64,000 bases of DNA. Origin: Siderastrea radians (lineage: Eukaryota > Cnidaria > Anthozoa > Scleractinia > Rhizangiidae). Location of the stretch: positions 2,081,394 to 2,145,393 of the forward strand of contig OZ024891.1 in the NCBI GenBank assembly GCA_964017195.1, in the 5' to 3' direction. Position numbers and translations under genes: made by a program. Below, piece by piece: positions 11,376-22,341 of this stretch. Every line of letters begins with the position of its first letter. The first letter of the stretch is position 1. Below the pieces are notes generated by a model. The model had not been told where the DNA came from and searched no databases. It saw only the letters and a program-made list of their open reading frames with translations.

Positions 11376-12335
11376 ATGACATCGCACGGCAATTTGTCTT
11401 CTTCATCACCCCATCAGTGTAACGAGACTCAAGAGCTGTTCTTTTTAGTGGCTTATGCTGTGTTAGGCGTTTTAATGTTAGCTGGCAACGCTTTCGTTTG
11501 TGTGGTGTTCATTGCCGCCAAGAAATTACGCCATAACTATATGAATATTTTCCTGCTGAGCCTGTCCGTCGCAGACATGTTGATGGCTGTTCTTGTCATC
11601 CCATTCTACACAGTTCACTGCTTTCGAGACTGCTCTCATTTTCTTAGTCAACACTGCTGGCTTTTGAGGAAGGCGAGAGATTATGTACTAGGTGCTACCA
11701 CCCTTAACACTTGCGCCATAACATATGATCGGTACCTCGCTATTTTGCGACCGCTGCAGTATGGCACAAAGATGACGAAACTCCGAGTTGGCGTCATTTT
11801 AGCGGCAGTGTGGGTGCTGCCCGTTATCGTAGCAGCAACACGAAACGCTTGGTACCATACAACAGAAGAACAGCACCGCCATCTTACTGTCAAGTTGTAT
11901 GATATTGCAATCATCATTGTGCCCGTTATCGTCTTCCAGGTTGTCATGTTATTGGTCAATATCAAAATCATCTGCAAAATCAAAAAGCATAGAAAACCGT
12001 CGTGGAGATCTTATGGTTACACATCGCCAAACCAGTTAAATCGTTTACAAGAGGAGATTACTGACGAAGCGTCTCAACTGAAGAAAGGGACAACTTCGTG
12101 CGTGATGGTCGTTTTAACATTTGTCGCTTGTTGGCTGCCAAAAACTGTGCATAATTTTAGTTATGTTGTTGATCCTCCAAATACTTTTTTATCCAGCCCG
12201 TTATTTTTCCGAATTTGCTTTCTTTTCTTGTTCCTCCAATCTTCTTTTAATCCGTTTATTTACACTCTTTATAGAGCCCAGTTTAGACATGCTGCTCAAA
12301 ATATTATTGCTAAGTGGTGTCGTTGCAAGACTTAG
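11376..12335 (+). CDS. rhodopsin-like (class A) GPCR, receptor 1
   Basis: Single-exon, 319-residue seven-transmembrane receptor that should sit in the plasma membrane and signal through G proteins. It has GN in TM1 (about 37-38), SVAD in TM2, DRY at 118-120, CWLP at 252-255 and NPFIY at 292-296. The short N-terminus has two N-glycosylation sequons (NLS, NET) and Cys15. Further outer cysteines are 82, 86 and 94. Loop 2 (about 157-175, RNAWYHTT) has none. Arg101-Asp102 occupy the ligand-pocket positions 3.32-3.33, so this is not a typical amine receptor. The TM5 proline is shifted by four residues and Asn195 replaces Tyr5.58. The loop after TM6 reads VDPPN, a subgroup mark shared with receptors 3 and 4. 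Ligand unknown; class assignment is secure. Confidence 0.93.
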   Translation: MTSHGNLSSSSPHQCNETQELFFLVAYAVLGVLMLAGNAFVCVVFIAAKKLRHNYMNIFLLSLSVADMLMAVLVIPFYTVHCFRDCSHFLSQHCWLLRKARDYVLGATTLNTCAITYDRYLAILRPLQYGTKMTKLRVGVILAAVWVLPVIVAATRNAWYHTTEEQHRHLTVKLYDIAIIIVPVIVFQVVMLLVNIKIICKIKKHRKPSWRSYGYTSPNQLNRLQEEITDEASQLKKGTTSCVMVVLTFVACWLPKTVHNFSYVVDPPNTFLSSPLFFRICFLFLFLQSSFNPFIYTLYRAQFRHAAQNIIAKWCRCKT

Positions 12336-12693
12336 ATCATAGTTCACGAGGAAAACCCAGTTGAAACGCTTTCTGGATTTGACGTTGACATTGCTTCGTA
12401 ACGTGATATTTTTTGAAAGTGGAACGATTGTTTACTTCTCAAAAAGTCATTGTAAGGTTTTTACAGCAAAGTTTCTTGTGTGCCAATACAAAAATCCCAT
12501 TCTAGGCCAGAGGCAACAGTGTATGAAAAAAAATTACTCCTTCGACAAAGAATAGGTTGAAATAATAGTGGATAATCGATAACAAAAAAATTCTGATTTG
12601 GGATCCGAGGATTACAGGTTGGTGAGAGGAAACACTGTCAAACAGTAGTTAAACAAAGTCGATTTAAAAATGCAAGTTCTGAAACCACTGTTA

Positions 12694-12731
<38 letters not shown>
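12694..12731. repeat. (TTA)n microsatellite
   Basis: Uninterrupted TTA/ATT run of about 38 bp. Confidence 0.95.
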
Positions 12732-13166
12732 CCTATCTATAACAAAATGCTCGATTGTGATTGGTTCTCCGCGCGCCTATTTGATACGTTATTGGAGGAT
12801 GATTACGTGGGTGTCCAATTACAGCTGTCCAATTTGAACTTTTTGTAATTGGAAAGCTGTAATCGGACAGTTACACTGCGCGCGCGTCAATTAGGTACAC
12901 TGAAATGGGTCCTTTTTATAGCTGTTTCTCCACTGCCTGCAAAATTGATAATTAAAAATATATCCCCGAAGGGCACGTAGATTTTGTAATCTCGCATTTT
13001 GATATAGATACGATTAATTGGTAACTGGACTTGGTGTCGTACAATTCAGGGATAATCGTGCTCGTAATTTCAAATCGTCCTCGCACTACGCGCTCGGCCG
13101 ATTTAAAATTGCTTGCCCGATTACTCCCTGAAGTGTACTCCACTTAGTCCAATTACCATTACTTAC

Positions 13167-13232
<66 letters not shown>
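13167..13232. repeat. (TTA)n microsatellite
   Basis: Uninterrupted ATT run of about 66 bp that ends at ATATATAG. Confidence 0.95.
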
Positions 13233-13237
<5 letters not shown>

Positions 13238-13304
13238 GTGAGAACACGTCTTGGTGCACTAAAAGTTAAAATAGCGCACGTTGGACGCGAACGTAACCTA
13301 CGGT

Positions 13305-13390
13305 GCTAATATTAGCCTGCGTCGCAGACGTAATATAACGCTGGTATTTACAAGGTTAAATTTCGTCTGCGACGCAGGCTACGCTAATAT
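13305..13390. repeat. short palindromic repeat
   Basis: The arms AGCCTGCGTCGCAGACG (13314-13330) and its exact reverse complement (13364-13380) are 17 bp, with GCTAATAT flanks also inverted. The spacer is 33 bp. This looks like the end pair of a miniature fold-back repeat. Confidence 0.8.
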
Positions 13391-14273
13391 ATGTAAAAAA
13401 TTAAAACCCTATAAAAGTTACGGGAAGAAAAGGGGGTATGTACAGTTACCTGAAAAAAAATTATAGTAATATTAAGGGTCTGAGCTAAAGTCCATTCTAA
13501 AACTTATATAATAAAATAAATCCCAAAATTAATATTAATTTTAAAAGTAATATAAATTTAATAGTAATAATATTTTTTAAATATAATTAAAAACAGTTTT
13601 ATTTATAACACAGTGAATACTTACATAATGTGTTTGCATTCAAAAAACCTTACGTCTATTTGGAAAGCTGGATAAAAGTTTCAGGGCAGTGGTGATATTT
13701 GTCGTGTTAAAATAGCAATTAATCTTAAAAAAGGTCAATGGCTACGTGTCGCAATCATCGTAGGATATCATAGAATATCGTCGATCTCAAATAAACAATA
13801 AATGAAGGCTAGATAATTTATTATGGAGGTAGGGTATATAATACAATTTCCGCTGTCTTCGTGGTTTCGGTTCAGAAACGGCATGAACACAGCTGGTCTT
13901 GTTTCAGAGAATGAAACGAAACCCCGCTGTGATAAAGCAATTAGAGGACAATAGAGTGGCCCTTAGCTATCAGTATACGATGTCAAAGCTGTTATCAATA
14001 GCATCTCTGTTAAAATTAAAGCTACAAACACAATGGCAAAGGATAATTTGATAATTTAAAAATTACTCCGTGTAAATCGATAAATATTATACTGCGTTAG
14101 TTGTCTGCGTGATTTATTTATGTTTAGTTTATTATTGATAACATTCCCGGCAAATCGATGAGCAGTCACCTTGATCACAACAAATGAAATGCAATTGTTA
14201 AATGTTACCAACGACACCCTCAGTCTTCATTGGCATGAAGACCCAATATGGCTGCCTCTTCCCAGTTGCTTGC

Positions 14274-14308
14274 TATTATTATTATTATTATTGTTATTAT
14301 TATTATTA

Positions 14309-14346
<38 letters not shown>

Positions 14347-14400
14347 GTTATTATTATTATTATTATTATTATTGTTATTATTATTATTATTATTATTATT
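14274..14400. repeat. (TTA)n microsatellite with TTG interruptions
   Basis: About 127 bp of ATT repeats interrupted at intervals by GTT. It is open in all three plus frames, which produces spurious poly-Leu, poly-Tyr and poly-Ile reading frames. Confidence 0.95.
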
Positions 14401-14682
14401 TGCAGTATTAAAGCGTCTATTATATTATATTGGCAGTACAAGACGCATATATGCTATGCCCCTAAATAGCATGCACAGGGCGTGAACGTAGCCTATGCAG
14501 CTAATTTTCCCCCCCCAAAAAAAACAACTTTTACTAAAATGAATATAAGGCACTAATGCCGCTAAAATGTTCAAAGTCTCTTAAATACTAAAATGCCTCA
14601 AATGAATAACAGCCGAGAAACTTAAAATAATTCCTTTTACAAGTTGTCATGCTATAAAATGTCTTTTGCACTTTAAATTTTT

Positions 14683-14727
14683 AAAATTCGTTCTCTGAAA
14701 CCACATAGATTTCAGAGAACGAATTTT
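14683..14727. repeat. perfect 18-bp stem hairpin
   Basis: AAAATTCGTTCTCTGAAA at 14683-14700 is followed after a 9-base loop by its exact reverse complement at 14710-14727. It lies just before a (TTA)n tract. Confidence 0.85.
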
Positions 14728-14731
14728 ACTG

Positions 14732-14734
<3 letters not shown>

Positions 14735-14796
<62 letters not shown>

Positions 14797-14797
14797 T
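14735..14797. repeat. (TTA)n microsatellite
   Basis: About 63 bp of uninterrupted TTA repeats. Confidence 0.95.
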
Positions 14798-15833
14798 AAC
14801 GCGGGTTAGCGGGCGCAAGAAAAGATGGCTAGGGAGAAAAAGCCTGGGCTCCCTGCTGCATTTTGCGTTCAATTTCATTTACGGCCTCTCTCCTCAAGAA
14901 GAAGAATAGCCTCTGGTCTGGGAGAGGCCGCCGTCGTTGCCATCTCCTTAAAACGAGGTTAAAAAGCTCGGCGACAGGTGAACCCATCGATCCTCCGTTG
15001 AATGGAAGAGCTGACATCGGGCGGCGACCAGTACTGCAAACGTGAAACGTGGAGTATTTTTCGAAGAAATCAGTGTACCGAAAGAGAAGCGTGTGCGCAA
15101 TACCTTGAATATCTGTAAAAATACTTAAGCCTTACGTTTCTAAAAGTGCATAGTAAATGTACGCTTCATGAAAAGGACGTTCTGGCAAAAGGTTCTAACA
15201 TGGAAATTTTTAAAAAAATATTTTGCTACAGTCAGAAATCGAGATACTGTTGTCAGTTCTAAATGTAAAAATGTTGTGGGTAACCTAGTTTGATTTGAAG
15301 ATAAAGTGCATGACTTTGAAAAATCCTAACTCCGGGTATGGCCTCCACAACTGTAAGTTTGACAGTAATGCAAATGGGTGAACGTTTCTGTGTTATCATT
15401 TATGTCAGAAGGTCTACTAATTTATTACTTTCAAGTCGTGATATCGTTCTTGTAAGAGGACATATGCAAACTGTGCACAACCACGATATTGAATCTATTT
15501 GCGATCTATAAATAGAAGAACCGGGGTTCAAAATTACTGTAACGCCCACCAGGGCTATATTTGCTCAAGTTCTTCCTCGGCGCACGCGCTTGATGCATGA
15601 CGTTTGCAGTTACGGCTCATAGCTTCAACAATCGCCACAATGTCACACAAACCGCCGCCAAATATAGTAAAATTGTGGCAAAATGTAATACATCAGTCAA
15701 CGTAAAATGTGTGCAATTTGTTGATAACTTGCGCAACTCATAAAGACATAATGCAAAATGTAATAACTCAAGCAAAATGCGTTGCGTATATTTCAACATC
15801 AATATATTATAAACGCAGTGACAGTCACGTAAC

Positions 15834-15991
15834 TTAGGATGCGGGGACTGGGGCTGACCCATCGAAGGCTAGTGCCGGTGCTGATTGATGGGAAGACGGT
15901 GGACATGGAGTGGGATGCTGGGGCGCATACTGATTGATGAGGTCTGGCTGTTGTTGCGTTTTCGCGAAGGTGGAGTTTTCTGATTGGGCTA
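15834..15991 (-). CDS. possible terminal exon, Pro/Ser/Gln-rich
   Basis: The minus strand has a putative acceptor (TTTAATCATAG) at about 15992, then an open frame to a TAA at 15834-15836. The peptide is rich in Pro, Ser and Gln (it includes QYAPQHPTPCPPSSHQ), a composition common in C-terminal tails. No further exons were found, and the region upstream on this strand is cut by the transposon that begins at 16150. It may be chance. The evidence is composition plus one splice-like site only. Confidence 0.2.
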
Positions 15992-16978
15992 CTATGATTA
16001 AACAAAATTGGGAAAAAAACGTGATTTCAAACATAAACACAAGGCTGATCAAACAGCTTTGGGAAACGCCTTCTTTAATTTTGCCCAGTGTTTCGGTGTC
16101 GGATTATGGAGACAAACGGTTATAATACATATTCTTGTAAAGGATATGATTAAGGACGGTGCCTCCTTTTGTTAGCAGATCTTAGCAAGGGCTACCAGAA
16201 TCCAAAAAGAAAATTGGGGGTAACCACGCATTTTTCAGAAGAAAGTGCCATACATTCTTTGAATTTTAACGCTTTTTTAGAATAGCCCTTTTTCGATATA
16301 TTGAACGCGCAAGACTGGGTCCGTATTTCCGCACGAAAGCGAGGCTAGGAGGACAGTGTTTCAAGATGGCTGCTCCACCTGAGGCCGATTCGAGCGAGTA
16401 CTCCCGTGAATTTTTTGATTCTAAGCAGGTTCCCTGGTTGAAAGAATTCTTAAAAGCCAGGGGAATTCAGACGAGTGGGAAGCGGAAAGCTGAATTGTTA
16501 GATCTGTGCTGGAAGAGCCACGAAATAAAAGTTCTGAAAGTTGACGAGATTGAAGAGCCAGAGAGTGTCGAGTCCATCGTTAAATCGAAACTTACGACTG
16601 AAGATGACGGATTGCTAGTAAATCCGCTGCAAATGAATGTAGGATGGACAAATCGGTTTAGTGAAATTCCAAGTTTCGGTTTTCCCGACATTTATAACTA
16701 CTTAGTCGGCGAGTGTGCTTACACCCAAGAAAGTCTGAAGTCTTACAAGAGCCTTTTGGGTTTCAAGTTGTATTATGATGGGCACGTGGAAAACCTCCAG
16801 TTACTAAATAGCCCACTGAAAAAGCAGTCCAACTATCACCAGTTTAGATTCTCTGTGCGACCTACAGAGAGATCTAAGTTAGATGGCGGTGAAACCACCT
16901 ACAGAGGTTTATTTATCTTGAAAAAGGACGGAAGTGTCTACTCTGGCTATTGCCAGTGTAAAGGAGGGTGCGTATAAT

Positions 16979-17037
16979 CAGAAACTCATAAGGAGTTGAA
17001 ACGTGTAACTCGCGTTCGATGCTCGTGATTCATTTTT

Positions 17038-17072
<35 letters not shown>

Positions 17073-18883
17073 CACGCACGAGTTTAAGGCGCCAAAACCT
17101 TGCGAAGTGTTGCAGCGTTTCTTTGCAAACCTGTATGGAACAATGAAACTGCTCCGAAGTGAACGTCCGGGAATAAGTTTTTTCGCAAAAGTCGTACAAT
17201 TATTGGCTCTAAAATGTGGTACAGGTTTGATGTTTCCTGAAAAAATTGTTGTATTCATCGCCCAAAGCGGATTAAAGCTGTATGATTTTAACATTCTAGA
17301 TGGAGAGTTGAAACGAACACAAAACGTAGTGGTTCCAGGTTCAGAGGCCGCGGACGGGATGTGGCAAAAAAACATGTTGACAATGAATCAAACAACTGGG
17401 AAAGCGATCATTCAACTTATTTTGCATTACGTTCTCTTTATTTGAACATTTGGAGCTGCTTGAACTCAGAGCTACATCGACTGCAGGTAAAACGATGTTA
17501 TTTTTGTAGTATATAGCCGAAGGAAAAGTCGTCCTTTCTTATTCAGCTTATTTAGCTTGATTTTGGTAGCGAATCACTGAAAACGTATGACACTTCAATA
17601 TTATTAAACGGTTCTCTTCAATTTTACTGTGTTTTATTTTTGTATCACGTCTTGATATTTCGGTGTCAAAAGTTTTCCGTATAAAATCTACCTTTTGTGA
17701 ACATTTGTTGATAGTGCGACGGTGAAAGAAGCCGGACTGAAAACATAAAAACAACGCTAGACTATTTTGGTTTGGTTTCACAGTCTGATTTAGTTCTTAC
17801 CCCAGCGCTTTGCTCCATGTTGTTTCAATTACTAATTTGTTTTGCCTCAAAAGTTTCCTGCTCGGTCTTCGAAACCGGTATTTCTTTTCGCTTTGTCGTT
17901 CCTACGTTTGAAAGTTTTTCGGCTTCATTTTCCCCAGTTTGTCGGCCATTAATCTATGAACAAGTGCGCGAACTTGGTGTAAAATTACGTCACGTCGCTC
18001 ACGAAAGATTGATTGGTCAGTTCTCTCACTCTTCATGTTCCAAATATGGTACTTGCGAAAATGAATAATTACGAGCATCGTTCAAAACCTATATTTAACA
18101 ATTATCCTGCGAAATCGCGCGGAATATCACCTGATACTTAGCCGACGAGGCCGTAGGCCGAGTTGGCTAAATCAGGGGATATTCCGCAAGATTGAGCAGG
18201 ATAATTGTTTTATTATTCAACAAATTCCCATCGACTACCATTTTTAGAGCGAGAAAAACTACGGCTCTATGATGAAAACGCCAAAAGCTAGCAACACATA
18301 AGCTTAAGCTTAAAAAAAAATCAAAACAGAACTTCAAGAAATCGAAGTTTACTACCGTTCACTTAAAAAGACTTATTTACAAACTCATGTTTGGAAATGC
18401 CAAGACAAAGTAAAAAAAAAGGTTGCTACCTTACCGAGAATAAGTCCTCTTCCTGTGAATTAAAATCTTTCCAACTTTAGTCTTTACAACTTTCCGTGAG
18501 CAAGTGTGCGGCTTCGTTCGCAATAGCATTTTCTTGGTTGAGTTCTCACTATGAAATTCCAAGTCAACCTCTGGATATCTTTGTGAGCTGAAGCAAATAC
18601 TTGTTGACTTTTTGAGAGCATTTAAGCGTGGAAAGTTTCTTCCAGGGAGTTAAAATTTCCGGAGAACACTGCTAAAACTGCTTCGCTTTTCAAAATGGCC
18701 GCCAAACAAGCAATGAAAGAAAATCTGCAGTGCACTTCCAAATATGGTCATTTACGTATATCGCAGGATATCTGTCATGTACGGATGACAGCTATTGAGG
18801 GCTTCCTTACCATATATGGGCATAGTGACAATTTGTTGAATAATAAATGCGAGTTACACGTTTCAAGTCCTTATGAGTTTCTG
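16979..18883. mobile_element. hAT-like non-autonomous element in intron 1
   Basis: Inverted ends start CAGAAACTCATAAGGA and continue TTGAAACGTGTAACTCGC. Direct repeats GTATAAT at 16972-16978 and 18884-18890 mark a 7-bp target duplication (hAT elements usually make 8). The insertion lies 11 bases downstream of the exon 1 boundary of the SAP-SWIM-YqaJ gene. A second inverted pair (CCAAATATGGTACTT, about 17035 and 18037) and a third (TTATTATTCAACAAATT, about 18211 and 18830) show that it is composite. No transposase was recognised. Confidence 0.75.
18098..18208. repeat. palindromic MITE fragment
   Basis: The ends ACAATTATCCTGC and GCAGGATAATTGT are exact inverted copies. GGAATATC/GATATTCC and CTGAT/ATCAG pair further inward, and a GCCGACGAGGCCGTAGGCC hairpin sits at the centre. 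It is nested in the hAT-like element. Confidence 0.75.
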
Positions 18884-20750
18884 GTATAATATAATGTTAT
18901 ATATAATATAATGTTATACAGTTAATATATACTGTGAGTGTTATATACACAACGGTGAGTGTTATATACACAACGGTGAGTGTTATGCCAGGAAAGGGCC
19001 ACTAGATAATGATAACATAATTATAATGATAATGTCAATGGCTTCATAATGATTGTTTAGCGATAGAATAGTTATGGTATTAATGATGATGGTAATAGTA
19101 ATGCTAATAGTATTGCCAGGTAATAGTGATGATCATGTAAATGGTATGATAATTATCTTTATCATTATATTTTAGGAATCATTATTTGGTAATAATAATA
19201 ACAAATGCAGGTTTCAATAAAATTTGAAGTAGGCAGCTGGTTTGAGTAGATTAACCAACTGTATCAACAAGGGGTTTAAAAGAATCTTTCTTTAATTACT
19301 TCAATTTAAGGAGAAAAGTAGCTGACTTCTCTGAGGGAAATAGCTGATGCTTTCCGTTGGCCGTCAGTGCTTATTGAAGGCACTGCTAATCACAATGATG
19401 ATGATGATGATAATAATTATAATCACACAATAATAATAATTGCCTTTTTCTAATCATTTAGCAATATACTGTTTTTAGTGCTGATGGAGGATGTAGGCAC
19501 CTAGCAGTAGCCCTATTTGACCTACTGGCAACAGTTTTAAATGCAGAAATGGAGGCATGCACAAGTAAAGTCTGTGTCTGGGTGCGAAAGGGGAAACGAA
19601 ATGAAGGGTGTCTCCCTATTTTTGAATTAGATGTTGGACGGCCAGAATATGGAAAAAAATGAAATCCACACCATCAGTGACTGATTTTAACCCTCTAACT
19701 ACTTCATATGATGTCACGGAACTGCGCATGAAGTTCAACAGGGAACTTGGTGATTCGTGCAGGAATGCAGTTGTTTTACCATTTCTTCCTTCTTTCCCAC
19801 AAAACACATCCTCTGAAGATGAACTAGCAAAGTACATTACAGACAGTAACAATGTAGCTAAGGAAGAGATTGTCAAATCTGTTTGTGTATGTTCATTACA
19901 AGAACATGCAGACCTCTTTGCTGCAGAGAAAGGTATCTCAGAATCAGATGAAGTTCCCATTCAATTAGCTGAAGAATTTATAAGCTCTCTAAACATCTCA
20001 GATGAAGAAATACAAATAATTAACGAACAAACACTAGGTCAGTCAGAGTCACAATTCTGGTTTGCCCAACGTGCTGGCAGAGTGACTGCATCATCTTTTT
20101 ATACAGTGTGCCACTTACGTGACACTACTGATCGTAGAAATACTGTGAAGAATTTAATGAATTATTGCCCCTTGAACAGTGATTCAGCTCCAGAACAACT
20201 TGTCTGGGGTCATGAAAAAGAAACTGTAGCCATTAATCAGTACTTAAAAAAGACTTCCAAGAAACACAAATCAGTTACTGTTGACAGATCTGGGCTGATT
20301 GTTGCCAAGTCAATGCCATTCTTAGGCGCTAGCCCAGATGGTATTCGGAAGTGTGGATGCTGTCCTCAGAAGACTATAGTGGAAGCCAAAAGCCTTTATT
20401 CAAAACGAGATTTGTCACCAGCTGTTGAGAAGGTGATGAGGGCAATTTAAAACTTAAGTCTGAAACAAAGTGGAACTATCAAATCCAGGGGCTAATGGGT
20501 ATCAGTGGGATCCATGATGCTGACTTGGTGATATACACCAACAAAGGCATCCTAATTATACCAGTTCCCTTTGATGAGAGTTTATGGAATCAGATGAAAA
20601 GCAAGCTCAGAGCATTTTATGTTAACTACATGGTAGAGGACTTGATAACCAAGAAAATTTTCAAGTCATTGTGCAAATAGAATGTAATAGTTTAAGGTGA
20701 TTTGTGACACTGTGCATTGATAGTTTTAAACCAAAGAAAATTTAACAGAG

Positions 20751-20887
20751 TATGTGTTGTAGTTCAATTTTATCCTTGGTTCAAGTTTTATTTTCCTTTG
20801 TTCTTTTTTTATGTTAATATGTGATCATGACTACAAAACAAAAGAAAATTAAAATTGAACCAAGCATAAAATTGAACTACAACATAT
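20751..20887. repeat. fold-back between convergent gene ends
   Basis: Arms of about 50 bp (20751-20803 and 20836-20887) pair through TGTTGTAGTTCAATTTTAT and TTGGTTCAA. The repeat starts about 70 bp after the YqaJ stop and lies about 540 bp past the transposase stop, so it separates two converging genes. Confidence 0.7.
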
Positions 20888-21119
20888 GCCAGTGTCAGTG
20901 AACATTACAAGTTTGTGACTGCAGTTTCTCTCCTGTCCCTCCATTCTGTCTTGTTCTTTGTAGTGCTAGGGGTAACCCTTATGTCAATGTAGTCATTAAA
21001 TTCAGTTTTTGAAAAGTAACTGCTACGTTCTGTATACTCATGCATGATTCAGGATCACATTTGAACCAATTGTATGAGTTTACATACATGTGTTGAGGAG
21101 AGGAGCAGGGATGGCGGGG

Positions 21120-21405
21120 AGCAGGGATGGCGCAGTGGTGAGAGCGCTCGCCTCCCACCAATGTGGCCCGGGTTCGACTCCCGGTCCCGGTGTCATATGT
21201 GGGTTGAGTTTGTTGTTGGTTCTCGTCCTTGCTCCGAGAGGTTTTTCTCCGGGTGCTCCGGTTTTCCCCTCTCCTCAAAAACCAACACATCCAAATTCCA
21301 ATTCGATCTTGGAGGTGTCCCCAATTAGCATTCTTTGCTAGATACCGTTGACACCTAAATAAAGTGATTTATTTTTATTTTATTTATTTATTTTATGTGT
21401 ATCAG
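21120..21405 (+). repeat. tRNA-derived SINE
   Basis: The head resembles a tRNA with pol III signals: A box around GGCGCAGTGGTGAGAG and B box GGTTCGACTCC. A body follows (GGTTGAGTTTGTTGTTGG, TTGCTCCGAGAGG, GGGTGCTCCGGTTTTCCCC) and then an A/T-rich tail. A related fragment at about 41786-42010 shares the body, which supports a dispersed family. The GCTCCGGTTTTCC segment recalls the conserved core of some metazoan SINEs, but I cannot verify that. It lies just past the transposase stop codon. Confidence 0.75.
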
Positions 21406-21880
21406 AACTAAAAAAAGCTAGATGCCTATTTTGCAAGGGGTGGCAATAGATTGCAGAGAGTAACACACACTATCAGTATTGGATCAGCAATGTCAAGTAA
21501 AGTTAGAGGTAAATTTCCTTGAAGGATTCTGAAGTTCTTCAGTCTCTCAATGGCTCGTTCCACATGAATACGAATGCTGGCAATTGTGCGAGTCGTCTTG
21601 ACTGCCTTTGTGGACAGTTGTTTACCTTAAAGAGACAAAGGGACATATCAAAAATGTTGAATCAAAATTAGTATTTTTTAAGTATTTAACCCTAGCCTAG
21701 CAAAAACAACTTCTGATCACTTTCAGCAGGAAAAAGCAGATCAGAAAATCTGAGGCAATAGTCTGTTAAGGCTGTGGGTTGGTTGCACATTTAATGTCAG
21801 TGTGACAGGCCCAATGATATAACACAGAGTATCCTTGTATTTAATTGCAGATGAATTCTGTGATAAAGTTTAGGTTAAAA

Positions 21881-22140
21881 TTATGAATATATGATATTCA
21901 TATATTTGAACTGCGGAATGAAGAAATAAATGTAAAGAAGATCGTCGCAGTTATTAACGCAACTTATGCAGTTGCGAAAAGAAAGCCTGAAAAAATCAGG
22001 CTTGCCGCAGTTCAAATATATGAATATCATATATTCATATATTCGCAACTGCATAAGTTGCGTTAATAACTGCGACGATCTTCTTTACATTTATTTCTTC
22101 ATTCCGCAGTCCAAATATATGAATATCATATATTCATAAT
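21881..22140. repeat. large inverted repeat inside transposase intron
   Basis: Arms of about 95 bp (21881-21976 and 22045-22140) share ATATATGAATATCAT, CATTCCGCAGT and TTTACATTTATTTCTTC, then AACTGCGACGATCTTC and GCAACTGCATAAGTTGCG. The spacer of about 68 bp contains AAGCCTGAAAAAATCAGGCTT. The spacer and left arm match, inverted, the tail of the tRNA-like repeat at 22198-22341, so this is a cluster of head-to-head copies of one repeat. Confidence 0.8.
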
Positions 22141-22197
22141 TTCATCTTCATCTTTCCCGGGTATATTACGAACCAATTTAATGACCAGCTCCCAGTT

Positions 22198-22341
22198 GGC
22201 TTGTTAGCTCAATTGGTTAGAGCGCTGCACCGGTATCGCAGAGGTCAGGGTTCGAGTCCCGGCAAGCCTGATTTTTTCAGGCTTTCTTTTCGCAACTGCA
22301 TAAGTTGCGTTAATAACTGCGACGATCTTCTTTACATTTAA
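22198..22341 (+). repeat. tRNA-like repeat (SINE-like), not a functional tRNA
   Basis: Bases 22198-22269 look like a tRNA. There is a 7-bp acceptor (GGCTTGT/GCAAGCC), a D arm GCTC/GAGC, an anticodon arm CTGCA/CGCAG with loop CCGGTAT (GGT in the anticodon place) and a T loop TTCGAGT. The loop has C rather than T before the anticodon, and the T stem and acceptor overlap by one base, so the fold is one base short. A tail repeated elsewhere in the intron follows. It is best read as a tRNA-derived repeat. Confidence 0.7.

Larger units (their letters stand above)
12336..15833. other. intergenic, microsatellites and hairpins
   Basis: This stretch holds four (TTA)n tracts and two hairpins, each listed separately. 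Apart from them it holds AT-rich DNA (about 13490-13620) and a more GC-rich patch at 14800-15050 that I could not identify. No gene was recognised. Confidence 0.4.
16366..20680 (+). pseudogene. SAP-SWIM-YqaJ nuclease-like protein, damaged
   Basis: Exon 1 (16366-16967) starts at an ATG in strong context (AAGATGG) 12 bp inside the left TIR end. It has a SAP-like motif (about residues 23-50, FLKARGIQTSGKRKAELLDL) and ends in YCQCKGG, the first half of a SWIM zinc finger. A donor GTGCGT follows. Exon 2 (19479-20680) follows TTTTTAG and restores the frame exactly, supplying ADGGCRHLAVALFDL and so completing the CxC...CxH zinc ligands. The YqaJ-type nuclease core follows: RAGRVTASSF, SPDG (about 20330-20341) and VEAK (about 20379-20390), which supply the catalytic acids and Lys. 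Two frameshifts break it, one at an A7 run (19653-19659) and one near 20430-20440. The likely role is a DNA-processing accessory of the transposon. Indel errors in the assembly are the alternative to true decay. Confidence 0.8.

Noticed and set aside
11376..12335. Annotation of the receptors as serotonin, dopamine or adrenergic receptors
   Set aside because: Asp3.32 and the TM5 serine pattern of amine receptors are absent; a basic residue occupies 3.32 in all nine.
14171..14485. Long poly-Leu, poly-Ile and poly-Tyr open frames
   Set aside because: They are translations of a (TTA)n microsatellite, which is open in all three frames on one strand. The same applies near 56577 and 61914.
17107..17445. 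112-residue ORF in the hAT-like element
   Set aside because: No transposase motif, no homology that I recognise, and it lies inside a non-autonomous composite repeat.
16366..20680. SAP-SWIM-YqaJ gene as a host gene
   Set aside because: It starts 12 bp inside a long terminal inverted repeat and is paired with a transposase inside the same repeats, so it belongs to the mobile element.
22198..22269. Functional tRNA-Thr (GGT) gene
   Set aside because: The T stem and acceptor share a base, position 33 is C, the anticodon stem has an A-C mismatch, and tail copies are repeated nearby. It is better explained as a tRNA-derived repeat.
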